The notes under the pieces were generated by a model. It ran no database searches and was not told where the DNA came from. It was given only the letters and a program-made list of their open reading frames with translations. Position numbers and translations under genes: made by a program. DNA of 64,000 bases from the NCBI RefSeq assembly GCF_901709675.1, contig NC_051104.1, positions 4,015,501 to 4,079,500 on the forward strand. Direction: 5' to 3'. Source of the stretch: Syngnathus acus. Its lineage: Eukaryota; Chordata; Actinopteri; Syngnathiformes; Syngnathidae. Of the stretch, positions 39,801-52,948 are shown one piece after another. The first letter of the stretch is position 1. Each line of letters starts with the position of its first letter.

Positions 39801-42800
39801 GTGTTGAGGACTGGCAGGAGAGTGATGTGGCGTCGATGTGTCACCGGGGAGTTTTAAACTGGTAACAATTGCGGCAAAGAATATTACGACAGGTATTTCA
39901 AGAGCCTTGTTCTCCACCATATTACTTCATGTGAGAAACAGAAGAGTAAGTGATAAGCACTGACGTGGATTTACCTGGATATGACTCACACCTTCCACCG
40001 GGAAATGGGTCGTTTTGAAACATTTAATTTATCTATAGTTAATTCCCAGAGCTCAGAGGTCAATAGAAAGATGGTGCTCCCAAGCACACAAATTGTTAAT
40101 CCCCCAGTGGGCACCTTCTCGGCGTCTCCGCTCTCTCCCCGTGAGCCAGCTTGCATTTCTCACCACAAATGAACCCCTACAATGAACGCGTCTCGAAAAA
40201 ACGTCAAAAAAAGCAGCGGTGCTACGTCTTTGAATAAATAAAGAGGCGGCAAACAAAAGGCGCTCTGATCAACAAACCGCCTTGAAATCTCTTTTTAATA
40301 TGCTAAGACCTTCAGAATATATCAACCTGGCTGCATTAAACTCAGCTTAACATTTAAAATCTACGGGGGATTCGTGTCTGAAGAAGCTGTTAAATCCTCA
40401 TTTGTTTTGTGGAAAAGTACTCTCGTAGGTGTGCTGGAGTGCTTCTCTATTAAATATTGACGTAGGTCTTTCTTTTTCTGCTTTCTTTAATTGACTAACT
40501 TTTTTGATTACTACCCGGAGATGCGGCTAGTTACAGCTTTGGTGATAATAGTGAATGGTGTTTAATTTCAGAAGAAAATTTGTGAAAGCAATCCAAATTC
40601 TAATAGTTTGGATTTTGTTCAAGGATTGGTTGTTACAGTCGCGACGAGACAGGTTTGTGTGGTGGAGTGGAAAGAATGAAACTAAAATGGAGGACCAACA
40701 ATATAAAGCAAGCAATTAAAATCATTTGAATTTGATATTTTCCAAACAAACACCATGAAGCAAAACATTTGAGTTTTTCAATAACGATCCTCATTTCTTT
40801 AATATTAAATTATCCACAGGACGTCAGCTACTCAGAATTTTTTCCCCGCCTTGTCTGCTTGGATTTTTTTTCCCCCCCAGACAAACATAATTATCATCCA
40901 TTAAACCTCATAATCTTTGGTTGTCTTTACTTGCATAAATAGGCCAACACTGTGGATGCTTTGGAATCAGCATATTGGCCTCAGTAGTGCCAAAATTCTT
41001 CTCAAGGCCTCGTAGTCTTACAGTTCCAACATCTCATCATTGGATAATTCGATGCAGCCCCCGGCGTCTGACATTTAGCCGCAGGTTTTGCTGATTTATG
41101 GAGTCAACCTTCATCATCAATTGTTTGTCTATCGCATTGACGTCAACTTCTGTTTAATCAGCTCTTTTCTGACAAAGGTCATCAGAAAATATCCAAACCT
41201 GAACTGCGCATATTAGCCCGATCGAGAAGGCATGCCCCAAAACATTTTTGAATTGGTCTTTTTTTTTTTACTCCCTGCAAGTGATTAACCTTTTCAGAAA
41301 TTATATGTGGATTTGACAAGGCCTGGCATAACGTGCCTCATCCCTCAGCCTGGATTAAGTAAGCATAGCTGTGTGTTAAGCAGGATGAAAATTGGAATGT
41401 TTGCAGTGCGACAGTTTGACGTGAACCGTATGTGGGTCAGGTCCAAACTGCTAGACTCTTAGTCCGTATTGAACACTGTCATCCACGCAGCCCTCTCAAG
41501 CTCCTTATTGACCGCATGCATTACAGGGCTTGGGGAACATGACTACAAAAAGTCCCTCATTAGAAGTTTGGGTTTCTCTGAACATTATATGAGAGGAGGA
41601 GGAGGAGTATTGATCGCAGCAAGATAGCTAACTGGAAAACACTTCCCATCGGAGCCAACCGAAGCTCATTTGGGAGGCGTGTATCTGGCAAGCTGGAGAC
41701 GATTCCACATCTGGTTATTGGACCCCGGGCGGTAGTGACTACAGTATGTTTCTCCTGCAATCAGGAAACACTGGGAAATCTATATGTGGTAATTACAAAT
41801 TCATGCCACCACTGTGAAATTGAACACTTGGCGTCATTATAAAGTAATGGGGGCATTAAATTGAAGTTTGCAGCGATTATCTCCCACTCAGCTCGTCAGT
41901 AGCATCAGCGGTGAGCCACACAGTTGCAACATTATACTGTCAGATTGCAAAAAGGAGTCATACTTTAATGGGAGGGAACATTGAAGTGCTATTATTCTTA
42001 CACGCTCACAAAGCGGACAAAAAAACAACAACACGGCGACGCGTTGACTCGGTTCACGCTAAATCCTTTGCGTTGCTTACCGAGCTCATTTAGAAGACAT
42101 TATTTCAAGGAGCACCACTACAGCAGTCAATTTGTACATGGGAATGTAAAATACGCTATGACTCATCCATTATCTCCATCTGTAATGTAATGGCCTCACA
42201 TGTTGTATCTCCCACGACACTTCCATAAATATTCATGCAAATTCATAGGAGACGCAGATTCACTTCAACTCTGAAGTGGCATCTGCTTTATTGCAAAAAA
42301 ATACCCCAGACTCTGTTTCATGTTGGACGTGAATGACCGTAGTGACTGAGGAAGACACTTCAGACAACGTGGAAGCAAAAGCCCGAATATAATTTTGGAG
42401 AAGACCTAAGAGACAAGCAAGCAGTATCTGACTGTCACACTTCACCGCTGTTAAGATGTCACAACTCAATTATAAGTCCAACGCCGGGAAGCGGTGATTA
42501 TTCTCCATGCTGTGTCGTTAAAAGGCTCCTTGTAATTTACCTCATATTTCAGAACCTGAGCGTGAAATAGTTTGTCGAAAAATCCCTCATAATTACAGCT
42601 CTTTCCATCTCTCACTTGAGCTACTGGTCCTTGGTGTCCTGCAAAACGGAGTAAGAACTGGGACCTAGTCATCTGGAAATATGGCCCAATTGGGAGGAGC
42701 CGTTGGTGTTTGTTCTGGCCATGCTTAACGAAGCTACTAATTGTTCTTGGCTATTTAAAGCAAACATATGTCGCTATTATCTGGAAACTAATGTGTGTGT

Positions 42801-44125
42801 CGTTGATGGTGGTCTCCAGGGCAGTACACATCATGGGAGAAATACATCAAACTCCTAACAGGGAATTTTCATTTGAACCCTTTTGACTAAGTAATCCAAA
42901 AACTCTTGCATGTTATTTTGGATCACTGGCCTATGTGATGAGGAAGCATTTGCGTGCCACACCAAACATTAACACTACATGTTCGCTCCTTTTCTCTCGA
43001 TGCATGTAGACCTTTGTCAGCTTTGACATGAGCGCAGCGTATGAAATCCTTCATCACCTTTATTGTAACACCCGTTTGCCGCTGTACGATTGGTGGTGAA
43101 GGCCTGAGTGTGAAAATGTGTCTCGCACTAGATTTTGCAGAGCTCTTGTATTACTTTATTATTGCAGCAGTTCCAGTTAAGTAAAAAAGGAGAAAAATGA
43201 AGTTGTGTTTTATAGTTTTAGTTTTTTTTTTTATTTTAACAAAAACTAAAAAGGAAAAAGATAGTTATGTTTTATAGTTTCTGTTTTAAAAAAAAAAAAA
43301 AAAAATGACAAGTGACAGTCTGACTCTGGAACTGATAGTTTTAATTTAACTTTTTCTTTTCCTGTGGGTAATTTTATTTATTGAGTTTCCATTGCATTGC
43401 TAACAATAGATTAAATCCACCTGTCGTATGTTTAATCTGAGGTGTATTTCTATTTTTAAAATTCAACATGACCTTAATGTGGATTACACCATGAAGGTTT
43501 TTTTTTTTTTTTTTCTTCTTTCTGATCTTGAATCATGATTTAGCAGTATAGTGACTGACTGATTGAGTGTTGGTCCTTGGAGAAGCAATTGTGTCGGTCT
43601 AGTTGGTTCTGAAAATGTCAAATGTCAAATAACACGCTATAAAAAAGCAACAACTCACATCAAGCATTGTCCAACACTGCTCATAAAATTGGAATTTGTT
43701 CCTTGTTTTCCTTCTTTTGTGATGTTGTGTATTTCAAATACTAGCTCAAACATCAGCAGCAAATTTTTTTTCAATTCTGCAGACTATTTTCTGTTCGGAC
43801 AGATCGAGCAGAAGAGCAATCGTGCGTCACTTTACCATGACGCACACTAATGCGTGGCATCAAGCAAATGTATAAATCTGACCAAATCACTAGTGCGCTT
43901 CATTTTTCAACCTAATGGCTGCAGCATTAACAGCTGCTAGTCGTCGCCTTATAGTCATTTATTACCACCTATGTTATCCTAGTCTGCCATTTTACTACCA
44001 GAGCACTATAAATCAGAGGGGGCAAGAAGAGGGCCTGCTCCCCCCCCCCCTTCACCGTCATGCCTGCTTCTGGAGAGAAATATGGGCAGTGTGAAAGATC
44101 AGGCAAACCCCCAAACCCCAACACA
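36830..44125. other. Long non-coding stretch, no gene seen
   Basis: About 7.3 kb with no supportable gene. It contains A/T homopolymers (38956-38969, 39767-39779, 43287-43304, 43498-43514), an inverted TTTTAGTTTTT / AAAAACTAAAA pair at about 43218-43251, and a C11 run at 44040-44050. Confidence 0.45.
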
Positions 44126-44129
44126 CTGG

Positions 44130-44360
44130 ATCTACTGTACGACATTTACCTCGACCAAGGAGGTTATGTACTCCATATATACCGCATATTGGTGTAGAGG
44201 TCCCCTAGCAGGCACAGAGGTCAGACTTGTTGGAGTCGGTCAGCAGGTTTGCTTACACGTCTGGACTGATGTTGGTTCATTCCTCTTTAAAGATCTTCTC
44301 CAAATGTTTTGAGGCTGTCGCTTGGCAACTGGAAGTTAGTTTGACTTGCGATGAGACACA
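44130..44360 (-). mobile_element. Tc1-like transposase C-terminal fossil
   Basis: On the minus strand from about 44335 down the sequence contains GTTGCCAAGCGACAGCC, coding VAKRQP in one frame. After a frameshift it reads LEKIFKEE, stop, TNISPDV, stop, ANLLTDS. Fish Tc1 transposases have LRVAKRQPRNL..EEWxxIPPEMCANLV at this point, so the stops replace Trp and Cys codons. The remainder down to about 44130 (GTSTP..., then CCTCCTTGGTCGAG on minus) is likely the element's end. Inactive, with frameshift and at least two nonsense changes. Confidence 0.7.
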
Positions 44361-45692
44361 AGTCTTGGACATTACCAGAATTTATGTAAACTATTTCACA
44401 GTGATCAACTCAATTTTGACTGGAAAAAAAAAATTGCTTTTTCCTCCTACAGGAAGAAACAGCGCTGGCAAGAAATACTTTTCAGTATATAAATGTTTTG
44501 GCTACAACAGTACGAGCCAATGTATTCCTACTTGGCCCGTTCGCTCCTGTGTGGCACGGCCGCATGCTGCATTTAATTTACTATCGGCTCGACTAAACGT
44601 ACCAGGGAAGGCGCTCCATAATTCATGAAGAGAAAGCGAGGCGAAAACATGATGAATCTTCAGTTGCTATTCATGTATCCCTGTTGTTCTGTAATCTAAA
44701 TTTAATGTTAATGGGCAAAGACAAAAGATGGTGATTTGATAGATAATTTAAAGAAAAATATTCAATCTGAGACTATATATTTATGTAGATGAGGGCGTGA
44801 TCAATGAGAAATCACTGCGCGATAGTTTTAAAAAAAATCGACTCAAACTTTACATTCATCTCTGCCATTTTTCTTCCTGACTATTTTCTTATCTCCATAA
44901 TTAAGTAATTAACTCTCCCCGGTGCTAGTTAGCTGTATCCCCAGACTGGACACAGCAGGAAAAATAATACACTAAATTACTCGCTCCCTCGCCGGAGGAT
45001 TCTGGAAAAGCGCCACACGCTAATGAAAGATTAAAGGTAACGAGTGAAGAAAGAGATATTGGTTTGGCTGGAACCAGGAAGGAATGTTCTCACACCCACG
45101 GCGGCTGCAACAAACACATTCACACACAAACTAATCTGAGCGATGAAAGATGACCACAGGCATTTTCACACACTTAACACACCGGGATTCATGCGCGGAT
45201 TCACCCACACATACGTGCAAATCAACACCTGACAGGCTGGCATTTATCACAAATCTTTGCACTTTTCCGTGGCACGAGGAGACGAGCACAAATATCAAGG
45301 TGCAATAGTGATATATTGCAAAGATTTAATCTCATGATCATGACAAAGGTAGACTTTACCCGAGCCGACAATGAAAAATGGCAGTCAATTAGAGATTGAC
45401 TTTGTTTCTTTCCCGACCAACGTTCAAATTTGAACGTCGTCTGCGATAAAGCGGTGGTGGATTGCTATGTATGTGTGAACGTGCTTCTTCTCACAGCCTA
45501 AAAACCGGTTCGTACAAGATGTTAAAATACTTGTGGTTGCGAATGGAAACGACGTAGACAGTCCTTCGTGCTGTGAAAAATGCAAATCAGCAATAGTTAT
45601 GCAAATAACATACATGTCGGAAATTGACGTAAAAATGGCAAAATGCCATTTTGGAACGATGAAGAAAGTAGATATTTTGGAATTACTGCTTA

Positions 45693-45711
45693 CAGCGCCA
45701 CCTGTTGGCCT
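45693..45711 (-). promoter_or_regulatory. CTCF-like binding site
   Basis: CAGCGCCACCTGTTGGCCT matches the reverse complement of the vertebrate CTCF core (consensus YAGCGCCMYCTRSTGGYCA) at nearly all informative positions, including GCGCC, CT and TGG. CTCF sites in gene deserts often mark loop anchors. Whether it is bound is unknown. Confidence 0.45.
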
Positions 45712-47124
45712 CACGTTTGGATCGATGCAAACAGATTTCATTTGCGACTAAAGCTATTTTAAAATTATCATGACGTGACTTCACTTTGAAATGTAGGAGA
45801 TAAGTTTGAGTCATTCACTTTCACTTCCCCGACTTCCATAAACAGAAACTTGTGGGGGGGGGGAAAAGCAAATTGCTTTTCCATGTAAGGCCGCGTCCAC
45901 CCGAAATCTCATGATGATCGCAGTTTATTGAATGTGATCTCACATACGCCAGTAAAAGTTAACAAGCGCTCTCTTAAACCCAGCCTCGGACATTTATAAG
46001 GTCGTAGGAGAGCCTTGTGTTACTCGGCTCTTGGAGAAGAAGATACACATATCCTCTGTTCAAAGGGCCGCTGGTCATCATTTGCTTCTAAGGGGCTCCA
46101 ATAAATTAATCTTTCCTTTCATCGACTAAACTTGTTTATAATGACTATCTATTAGCAGAACAGTCATTACCCTTTCCCATGAGTGATACTCACCCACCTT
46201 TCCGAGCACACCGAATGACTATTTATCCCCATCAGCGAGTGAATGTCAGACGGATTAAAAAGAGAAATGCCCCTCCTCTTTGGTGCCATTATAAGAAGCA
46301 GAGGTGATGTACAGGGCCGGCGTTACGCTTCACCGTACTGGACTAAGTCATGTAGTTTTTTTGTTGCTCTTTTATTAATGGAGAGAAAGGGAGGTCTTTC
46401 ATTACTGCCGCTGTCTGGGATAGTTAATCCCGCGTCATAATAGGCTGGCGTTGACTCAACAATTTAGCCGAGCATGTCCCTCTGATTCGAAGGCCTTGTT
46501 CCAATCTGGCTTCAATCAGTTTCCGAGGGCACCGCTGATTCTCTCGCCTCAGATGAGTGATCGCCGGGAGACAGTCGGACATGCGCTGGCTGCCAAAGCC
46601 AGGATCGCACTTGGTGAAAAACAACACAATCGCACACTGAGAATCAGTATGTGTGTGTGTACGTGATTGTGCGTGGACCGCCAAGTCGCTGTAGTAAACC
46701 AAAAGGCACTGGCTGAGTTCCAGTTTGAGCATCCTTCAATCCTCCATCTGCACAAATGCTGATTCTTTCTCAAGCATGGAGATAGTGTGTTATTTATTTA
46801 TTTTACGTGGGTGGGTAAGGAATTAGAATGTTGTGCAGAATCCGGCACAGCGGGAGGGAAAGGCCACTTGTCAGGAGTGACCTCTCGCTACGTAACCCCT
46901 GTGGCTACAACACCTTGGACGTTTGTTTTGGCTTAACACCCGACCATTGTAAGTAATATCATGAATGTACTATAAAAGGACTACAGGGCTATTAGTAGAA
47001 TCAAGTGATGTAAAAATAAACAGAAATATAATCAGTCCACCCTCATGGACAGCTACGGATATTGGATAATATTTTCTTACTGTTGAGAAGCTGAAATTCC
47101 CAGGACCTTGACCATTTGTAATTA

Positions 47125-47212
47125 AAAAACATCTAGATGATTATCAAAAAATATAATTGATTAAGTTGATAACCGCTTGATTAATCGATTAATCATTGCA
47201 CCACTAGAATTA
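47125..47212. repeat. Fragment of a dispersed repeat with GATTAATCGATTAATC core
   Basis: AT-rich segment with GATAACCGCTTGATTAATCG and ATTAATCATTGCACCACTAG. This closely resembles the conserved end of a widespread vertebrate/fish interspersed repeat (...GATAATCGATTAATCGTTGCAGCxCTA). The fragment is too short to assign to a family. Confidence 0.5.
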
Positions 47213-48295
47213 AGTTATATACCTCTGAGATTAAAGTCATCATTACACTTGAAAATTGTTCTGCCAATGATAAATTGTTATGAATTTTACAATTTTTTTT
47301 ATTATTTTATATTTTTAATTTTTTTATTACAATTTTAATATCTTTTTAAGTTACAATTTTACAATAACGTAGTTAAAGAGTACATATTTTGAAACCCTTT
47401 AATATTACCTGAACATTGTGTGGAAGACACATAAGAAAAGTCTCCCAAGTTCATTCCTCCAACTTTTCCTCCACTTTTTGTCTTTCCAAAGTGGCCCTAA
47501 TACTACCAGACATTCATAAGGCATGCTGAAAAGGTTATTACGTTGTCAAAGCGCATTTCCGAATAACCCGCACAACCAAAAGACAAATCTTCCCCCTTAG
47601 CTGGGCCGCATCAGGTGAAAGTGTGAGCGGGGGAGAGGCTAACCTTGATACTGACCCAGGTCATTTGCCCTGATATATGATGCAGCATCACAGCGCACAC
47701 TGCACATTTATTAGACTTTGTGTAATGATAAAAAGATAGTGGGGGGAAATAGATGATGGTTGCATGGGGGCCCTCACACGCCAACGAGGCCCTTACTTGC
47801 AGTCTCCCGGTGGTAGTGTCATAAAGCAGGCAAGAGACACTTCCTCCCAGGAATACAAATGTTGCCTTTAAGTCAGGAACGTGTGGCCGGAGATGTGCCA
47901 CCATACTGGAGGGGAGATTCAGCTCCACAGACGATTAATCTTTGTCGTCATCTTAGCATTGTGGAGAAGTAATTTAGATGGTAAATACAGTTTGTGTTCC
48001 ATATATCATCTGGTTGCTGCGATGGCATGCCGGATTTAGGCGGCACATTTAGGGGCTAAGCAAGATTTATGCTAAATAAATGGCTGCAAGTGTCACTGGT
48101 GTTTTTTTGTATATCTGAATTTCATCACCTGTGGAAAAAGGTTGAACTTGTGAGATGAATTTTCTCAGGATTTTTAGTAAAAAGAGGAATGTGTAAAGGC
48201 CAATGAATGGAATTGAAGAAATACAACTTGCATGCTGACTTGCATCAACTATTTGATATACTTTTTTAGCATTGTCAATCAGAGGAAGTGGCAGT

Positions 48296-48362
48296 GTCTG
48301 CCTCACAGGTCAAAGGTCCTTACTGTGTGGAGTTTGCACGTTCTCCCTGTGGCTGCGTGCCA
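48296..48362 (+). mobile_element. Scrap of the L2-like retroposon, plus orientation
   Basis: GTGTGGAGTTTGCACGTTCT followed by CCCTGTGGCTGCGTG is the reverse complement of a stretch within the retroposon at 7679-8040 (about 7925-7963), with scattered mismatches. About 65 bp survive; no TSD could be seen. Confidence 0.65.
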
Positions 48363-51300
48363 TGCAGAAAACAATTCGATTAATTATTACAAGAAACTAT
48401 CATTTTTATTATAGCACATTAAAACACATTATAAGTATTAAGCAACCCTCGTTATTCCACTTTGCCTGTAACCGATAAAACTAAACCTTCGGTCCACTTG
48501 GAGTGAATCGTACCTTTCAATCTCTCTACACATCTTATGTCATACTTGCTTACACAGAATGAAATTTGGAGGATTTTTCCAACAACCGCCACACCCCCAT
48601 CTGGCTTTCCTCACATGTGACTATTCTGAAGGCCTCCCAAATCTAAAGCTGCCTTAACGCCAGGAATTACCAGCTACTCCCTTGACTGCAATGCATGAGA
48701 TATACTAGCTTGATATCTGTGTTTGAAAACATCTTTACAACTCCCAGGAACGCTCTAGCGCAACAGCTTCACTCCACTGGCTCGGTGACAGAAGTGATGC
48801 TGAACGCATGTTTATATATTCACAAGTCAATGGAGTGCGTAGTGAGCTATGCCACGATCATGCAGTAAAGCTCACCGATTGTCCCCACTGTGTGCATAAC
48901 AAATGCAAAACAATTTTAAAGATGTGGTATTCGTATGACACGGGGACACGCTAATGGAAAAGATATAGAACACAGCTCCTTGCAGAGTGATGGAATTTTA
49001 AATTGTATTCTACACATGAATGCCTCCCAGGGTGAGCGACGCACCAAAGAAACAGCTTCATGGTAAACAATGAAGTTTGTGGTCCCCCCCCCACCTCCCT
49101 TTTAGGAAATGCAAGCGTTCTTTGTTTCTCTGGACTCGCTCTCCCACTCATGTCTGGCAAAAAAAGACTCCCAAAGAGGGTGATGTCATCCGTAGAAGTT
49201 ACACACACTGACCTTACATCCTTGTATGTGCACCGACTGTGAGGGAAATGCTGTTGCGGATAATTGACAAGTGGAGCAGCTTTGAAATGCTGATTTTGCA
49301 CAACCTGCCACAACCTCCCCCCCGACTACTACCCCAAGACTGTTGGATCTGCATGTGGAGGAGGGAGCGTTTGACATGGTGGTGGTGGTGGTGGGGGGAT
49401 TCCGTTTTAAGGCAACGCTTGGGGATCATCCGGGAATCAAGGCCGCTTCTGCAGTCTTATGTAAAAAGAAAAAGACGAAGGGTTGCGAGCATTCATTAGC
49501 CGTCCTTGCTTCATTAAAAAAAGCTTTCTGTTTATTACTTCCTCAGCAGCAGCGAGTGGATTCGGCCATATGAATCCTGTCGCATGGCCTCCGTTTCTTT
49601 TCTATGGTCAAGAGATAGTGAGATTGGGATTATATTTAGAATAAAAAATTAAAGTCTCATTAATTGTTAAATGCTGTGCCATCTTATGTTAACATCATTT
49701 AGAAAATTTCGTACATTTCTAAGTGGACACTGCAAATGATTACTATTTATGGGCGTACGCTTTTGCAGCACTTCCAAGACTTGGGTAACGATCTAATTAA
49801 GAAGCCAGTAATAGTGATATATTTAATCACTGCTGCAGGAATTGTACTTGAGGGACTTGAGATTCAGCTTTTGTCTCCTGTTGCCATTAACAACGACAAG
49901 GTCAACGCACCGGAGGTCATTTGTCTCCCCCCCCCCCTACCTGATGAGAAATATTGACCAAGATGCAGTGACGAAGCGGCTAAATGCCAACTTTTTCACT
50001 TTGACATATATTTGCGGCACTGCACTGAGTGTGGATTAAAAGACTTGATGCGACCGAGAGAGCTATCAGTCTGGGAGAAGGATGGAGAAGAGCCGAGGGG
50101 GTTACGCAGAGGCCGTTTGGGCTCAACCTTTTTTTTTTTTCTTTTCTTTACGGGTAGATGGTCAATAGCAACAGACTGGAAACTCATAGGTCGAAGGCAA
50201 TGGGACAAAAGTGATGGCCCGCCCCCGTACGATGTCACCCAGGGATCGGTCAAATGTATCCCTCGGGAATGGAGAGACCTTCCAGCATAACTCAGCCTTT
50301 TGACCTTTCACCCGCTCGACCAGGCATTTTCTAGCTTTGATGGATGACTTTTTGGATATGATTTAAGTTTTGTGATTTATAGAGATGAGCTACAAATGTT
50401 TACATTTGGCTTCAGCTCGTACTTGTCTATTCATCCCCACGACAAACTTCTTGACTGAATAATAATAATCTGGCTGCAATATTTGCTCTATTTTTATTAT
50501 TGGAGCTGTTAAATGACCTGTCGCTAGCTAAGTACTGAATCATCGCCTGAATGTTACGGAAACTCCCACAATGAAAAAAGTTACATCCTCAAATGTGTTT
50601 TAATTTCCGACAAGGAACTATGGTTCAATAATTTCACCTCATCCCTAAACATTTTAATGCCCTACCCCTGACCTCAAGGTAAATCCTTTATTCTTTGTGC
50701 GTCATAGAGCAAATTAGAACCGCAAGTCATGAAATAATTTAAAGGCTGATTCTTCTTCCGCAGTATGACAGATTCTGGGAGTAGGCCAGAATTTTTGAAG
50801 ATGTATTGTAGTAAAAACACAGAATGCTCAAGGATCATGGTATCGTCAATGGTTTGTTAGTTTTGGCACATGTAGCTGAGCATTATGGGATGGATCAGGA
50901 TATAGCATTAGACGGAACTACTACAGCACATTTTTTACTTTTATTTACAGCTGTTTGATTGATATGCTGTATTTGGCTCAAAATCAACATATGCTCTTTT
51001 CTAAGAGAGTCCTAGCATATGAGTTAAATTATTTTGTAGAGGGAGACAAATGTGTTTGATGTTTGAATCCTTTGAAAGCATTTAAAGGAAATAAATATTT
51101 CATTAAAGATTACTTCATTTGCTTTTTCTTTGGACTGTTGTGGTATTGTGGTGGGAGAGGAGAAGAAAATATATTCCTTTTTTTTTTTGTGTACGACAGC
51201 TCGTCATTACCTAACCTTTGACATCTGTCCATCCATTTTCACATTTCACTACCAACACATTATTAATCTTCTATGACCATTAAAGTATATTATGTTACCT

Positions 51301-52595
51301 TAAAAGGTCTGCCTCGTCAATAAATCAGATTGTGTTCTAGCTAAAGTGAATTCTGTACATTACACATGTAAATAATGCCGATTTCTTGCTATCTTGACGG
51401 GTACGATGTTTTGTTTTCTCCATCCTAATCAGCACATTTAAGCAAGTGGTGCTCGAATAATCAGCACAAATTCAGTATGTGGTCATGCTTCAAGTCGAAA
51501 CTACCTGATGAGTCATTGCAGTTCCCTCATTGACTTCCTGGCAAGGTTGCACTTCCTTTCGACTGATGATGTTTCTTCTTAATGCAATGCAGGAACTTTC
51601 TGCATTGTCTTACATTATCAGCACTGTGACACACTTGAATGATGTTTACTTGCAAAATAGTACGCCGTCTAAACAAAATTTGTTCTTCCAAAGTAAATCA
51701 GGCAAAAGCACAAGCACAGCTTTTTAACCGTCAAGGCGAGCGTCTCATCTGTTGGTAAGACGTTGGAAAGTACTTCACTTCTTTGACTAATGCCTGAGCT
51801 CTTCTTTGTGCTCCACTTGTCATCCAGCTACCCGTCTCCATAAGCTGCTCTATAAAGCGTAAAAAAAATATATATATAGTGAAAGCTGTCAAGCAGCAGA
51901 CCAACTGAAAATGGAATGTGGGCCGCCTGAAAATGGACAGAGTCAGAGTTTAACCCTATAATTTGGACTTTTCTTAAAGCTGTTTGCTCTTTACCCTGGG
52001 TTTGAACCGAAGCCTCCCTGCTTTTAATCCTGTCAGATTCACTATTCATACAGGTAATCCTCGGTGTACACGGGCAGAGTGGAAAATTACAGACGGCGCG
52101 AGTGTTTGAGTCGACCGAAGTATTACATAATAACCTGGCAGGTTAGAACAGTGCAAAAGGCTCCCAGCATACATATGACCCAGAAATATCAGTGGCAGCT
52201 TTACGACACGTTACAGTACACTCCTGACTTTAACGCAATGGCTGGTGGCGTGTTTCCAACATGAGCTGTGTTCATGCCAAGAATGAGAAAAGTCTTAAAG
52301 TTAAAACAGAAGTGCACGCGGATCATAGTATTCCAAGTTGTCCATCATGTCTTTGCAGAAGCAGCTAGAATTTCAAAGTGGAATGTGTGCAAAGAGTGGT
52401 CATATGAAGACTGCAATAAAAACTGTGTTGACGATTTTAATCGCTAAACGGGAGTCAACTGTGGCAATATGATGATTGACAACACAGGCGGGTAGTTTCC
52501 TTGAGTCAACAGTTATGTAAATAAGTTATGTATGACATAATCTGACACCGGAAATTATTCCACATCTGATTCGTACATACAACACACATTTTATA
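48363..52595. other. Non-coding stretch
   Basis: About 4.2 kb without a supportable gene. It holds C runs near 49083 and 49927, a (TGG)n run at 49378-49393 and a T run near 50131-50141. Confidence 0.45.
49378..49393. repeat. (TGG)n short microsatellite
   Basis: About five TGG triplets followed by a G-rich stretch. The Val/Trp-rich open frames here come from the repeat. Confidence 0.8.
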
Positions 52596-52597
52596 AT

Positions 52598-52948
52598 TAC
52601 CGTATTTTCCAGACTATAAGGCGCACCAGAAAACCTCACATTTTCTCAAAAGCCGACAGTGCGCCTTATTGTCCGGTGCGCCTTATATATGGACCAAATT
52701 CCTAAATTTAAACTGGCCCGAAGCATTGTGTCATGAAATCAATCATAAGTGGCCCGCTGAAGACTATGAATCATTAATCAAAAAGACTATGGATCATTAT
52801 TTTGTGATTATAAAGTAATTTGTTGCGTCTGAAGTTGAAATAAAAAAGATAAAATGGAGAATGATTTGATTTGGATGAAAAATCTGACATGATGCATTAA
52901 TGGTGCGCCTTATAGTCCGGTGCCCCTTATAGTCCGGAAAATACGGTA
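52598..52948. mobile_element. MITE with CCGTATTTTCCAGACTATAAG inverted repeats, copy 2
   Basis: A 347-bp element at 52600-52946 flanked by TA at 52598-52599 and 52947-52948. The ends match copy 1 at 447-858 and the interior is almost identical to it over about 300 bp (for example AAACTGGCCCGAAGCATTGT). It lacks about 65 bp near the right end that copy 1 has; the missing part lies between two direct GGTGCGCCTTATAGTCC repeats. No coding capacity. Confidence 0.9.

Larger units (their letters stand above)
44380..48290. other. Non-coding stretch
   Basis: About 3.9 kb with no supportable gene. It includes a CTCF-like site and a dispersed-repeat scrap listed separately. Open frames up to 133 codons (plus strand 44227-44628) cross the Tc1 relic and are not genes. 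Confidence 0.45.

Noticed and set aside
44227-44628. 133-codon plus frame, among the longest in the window
   Set aside because: Its first part is antisense to the Tc1 transposase relic; the rest has no similarity that I recognise.
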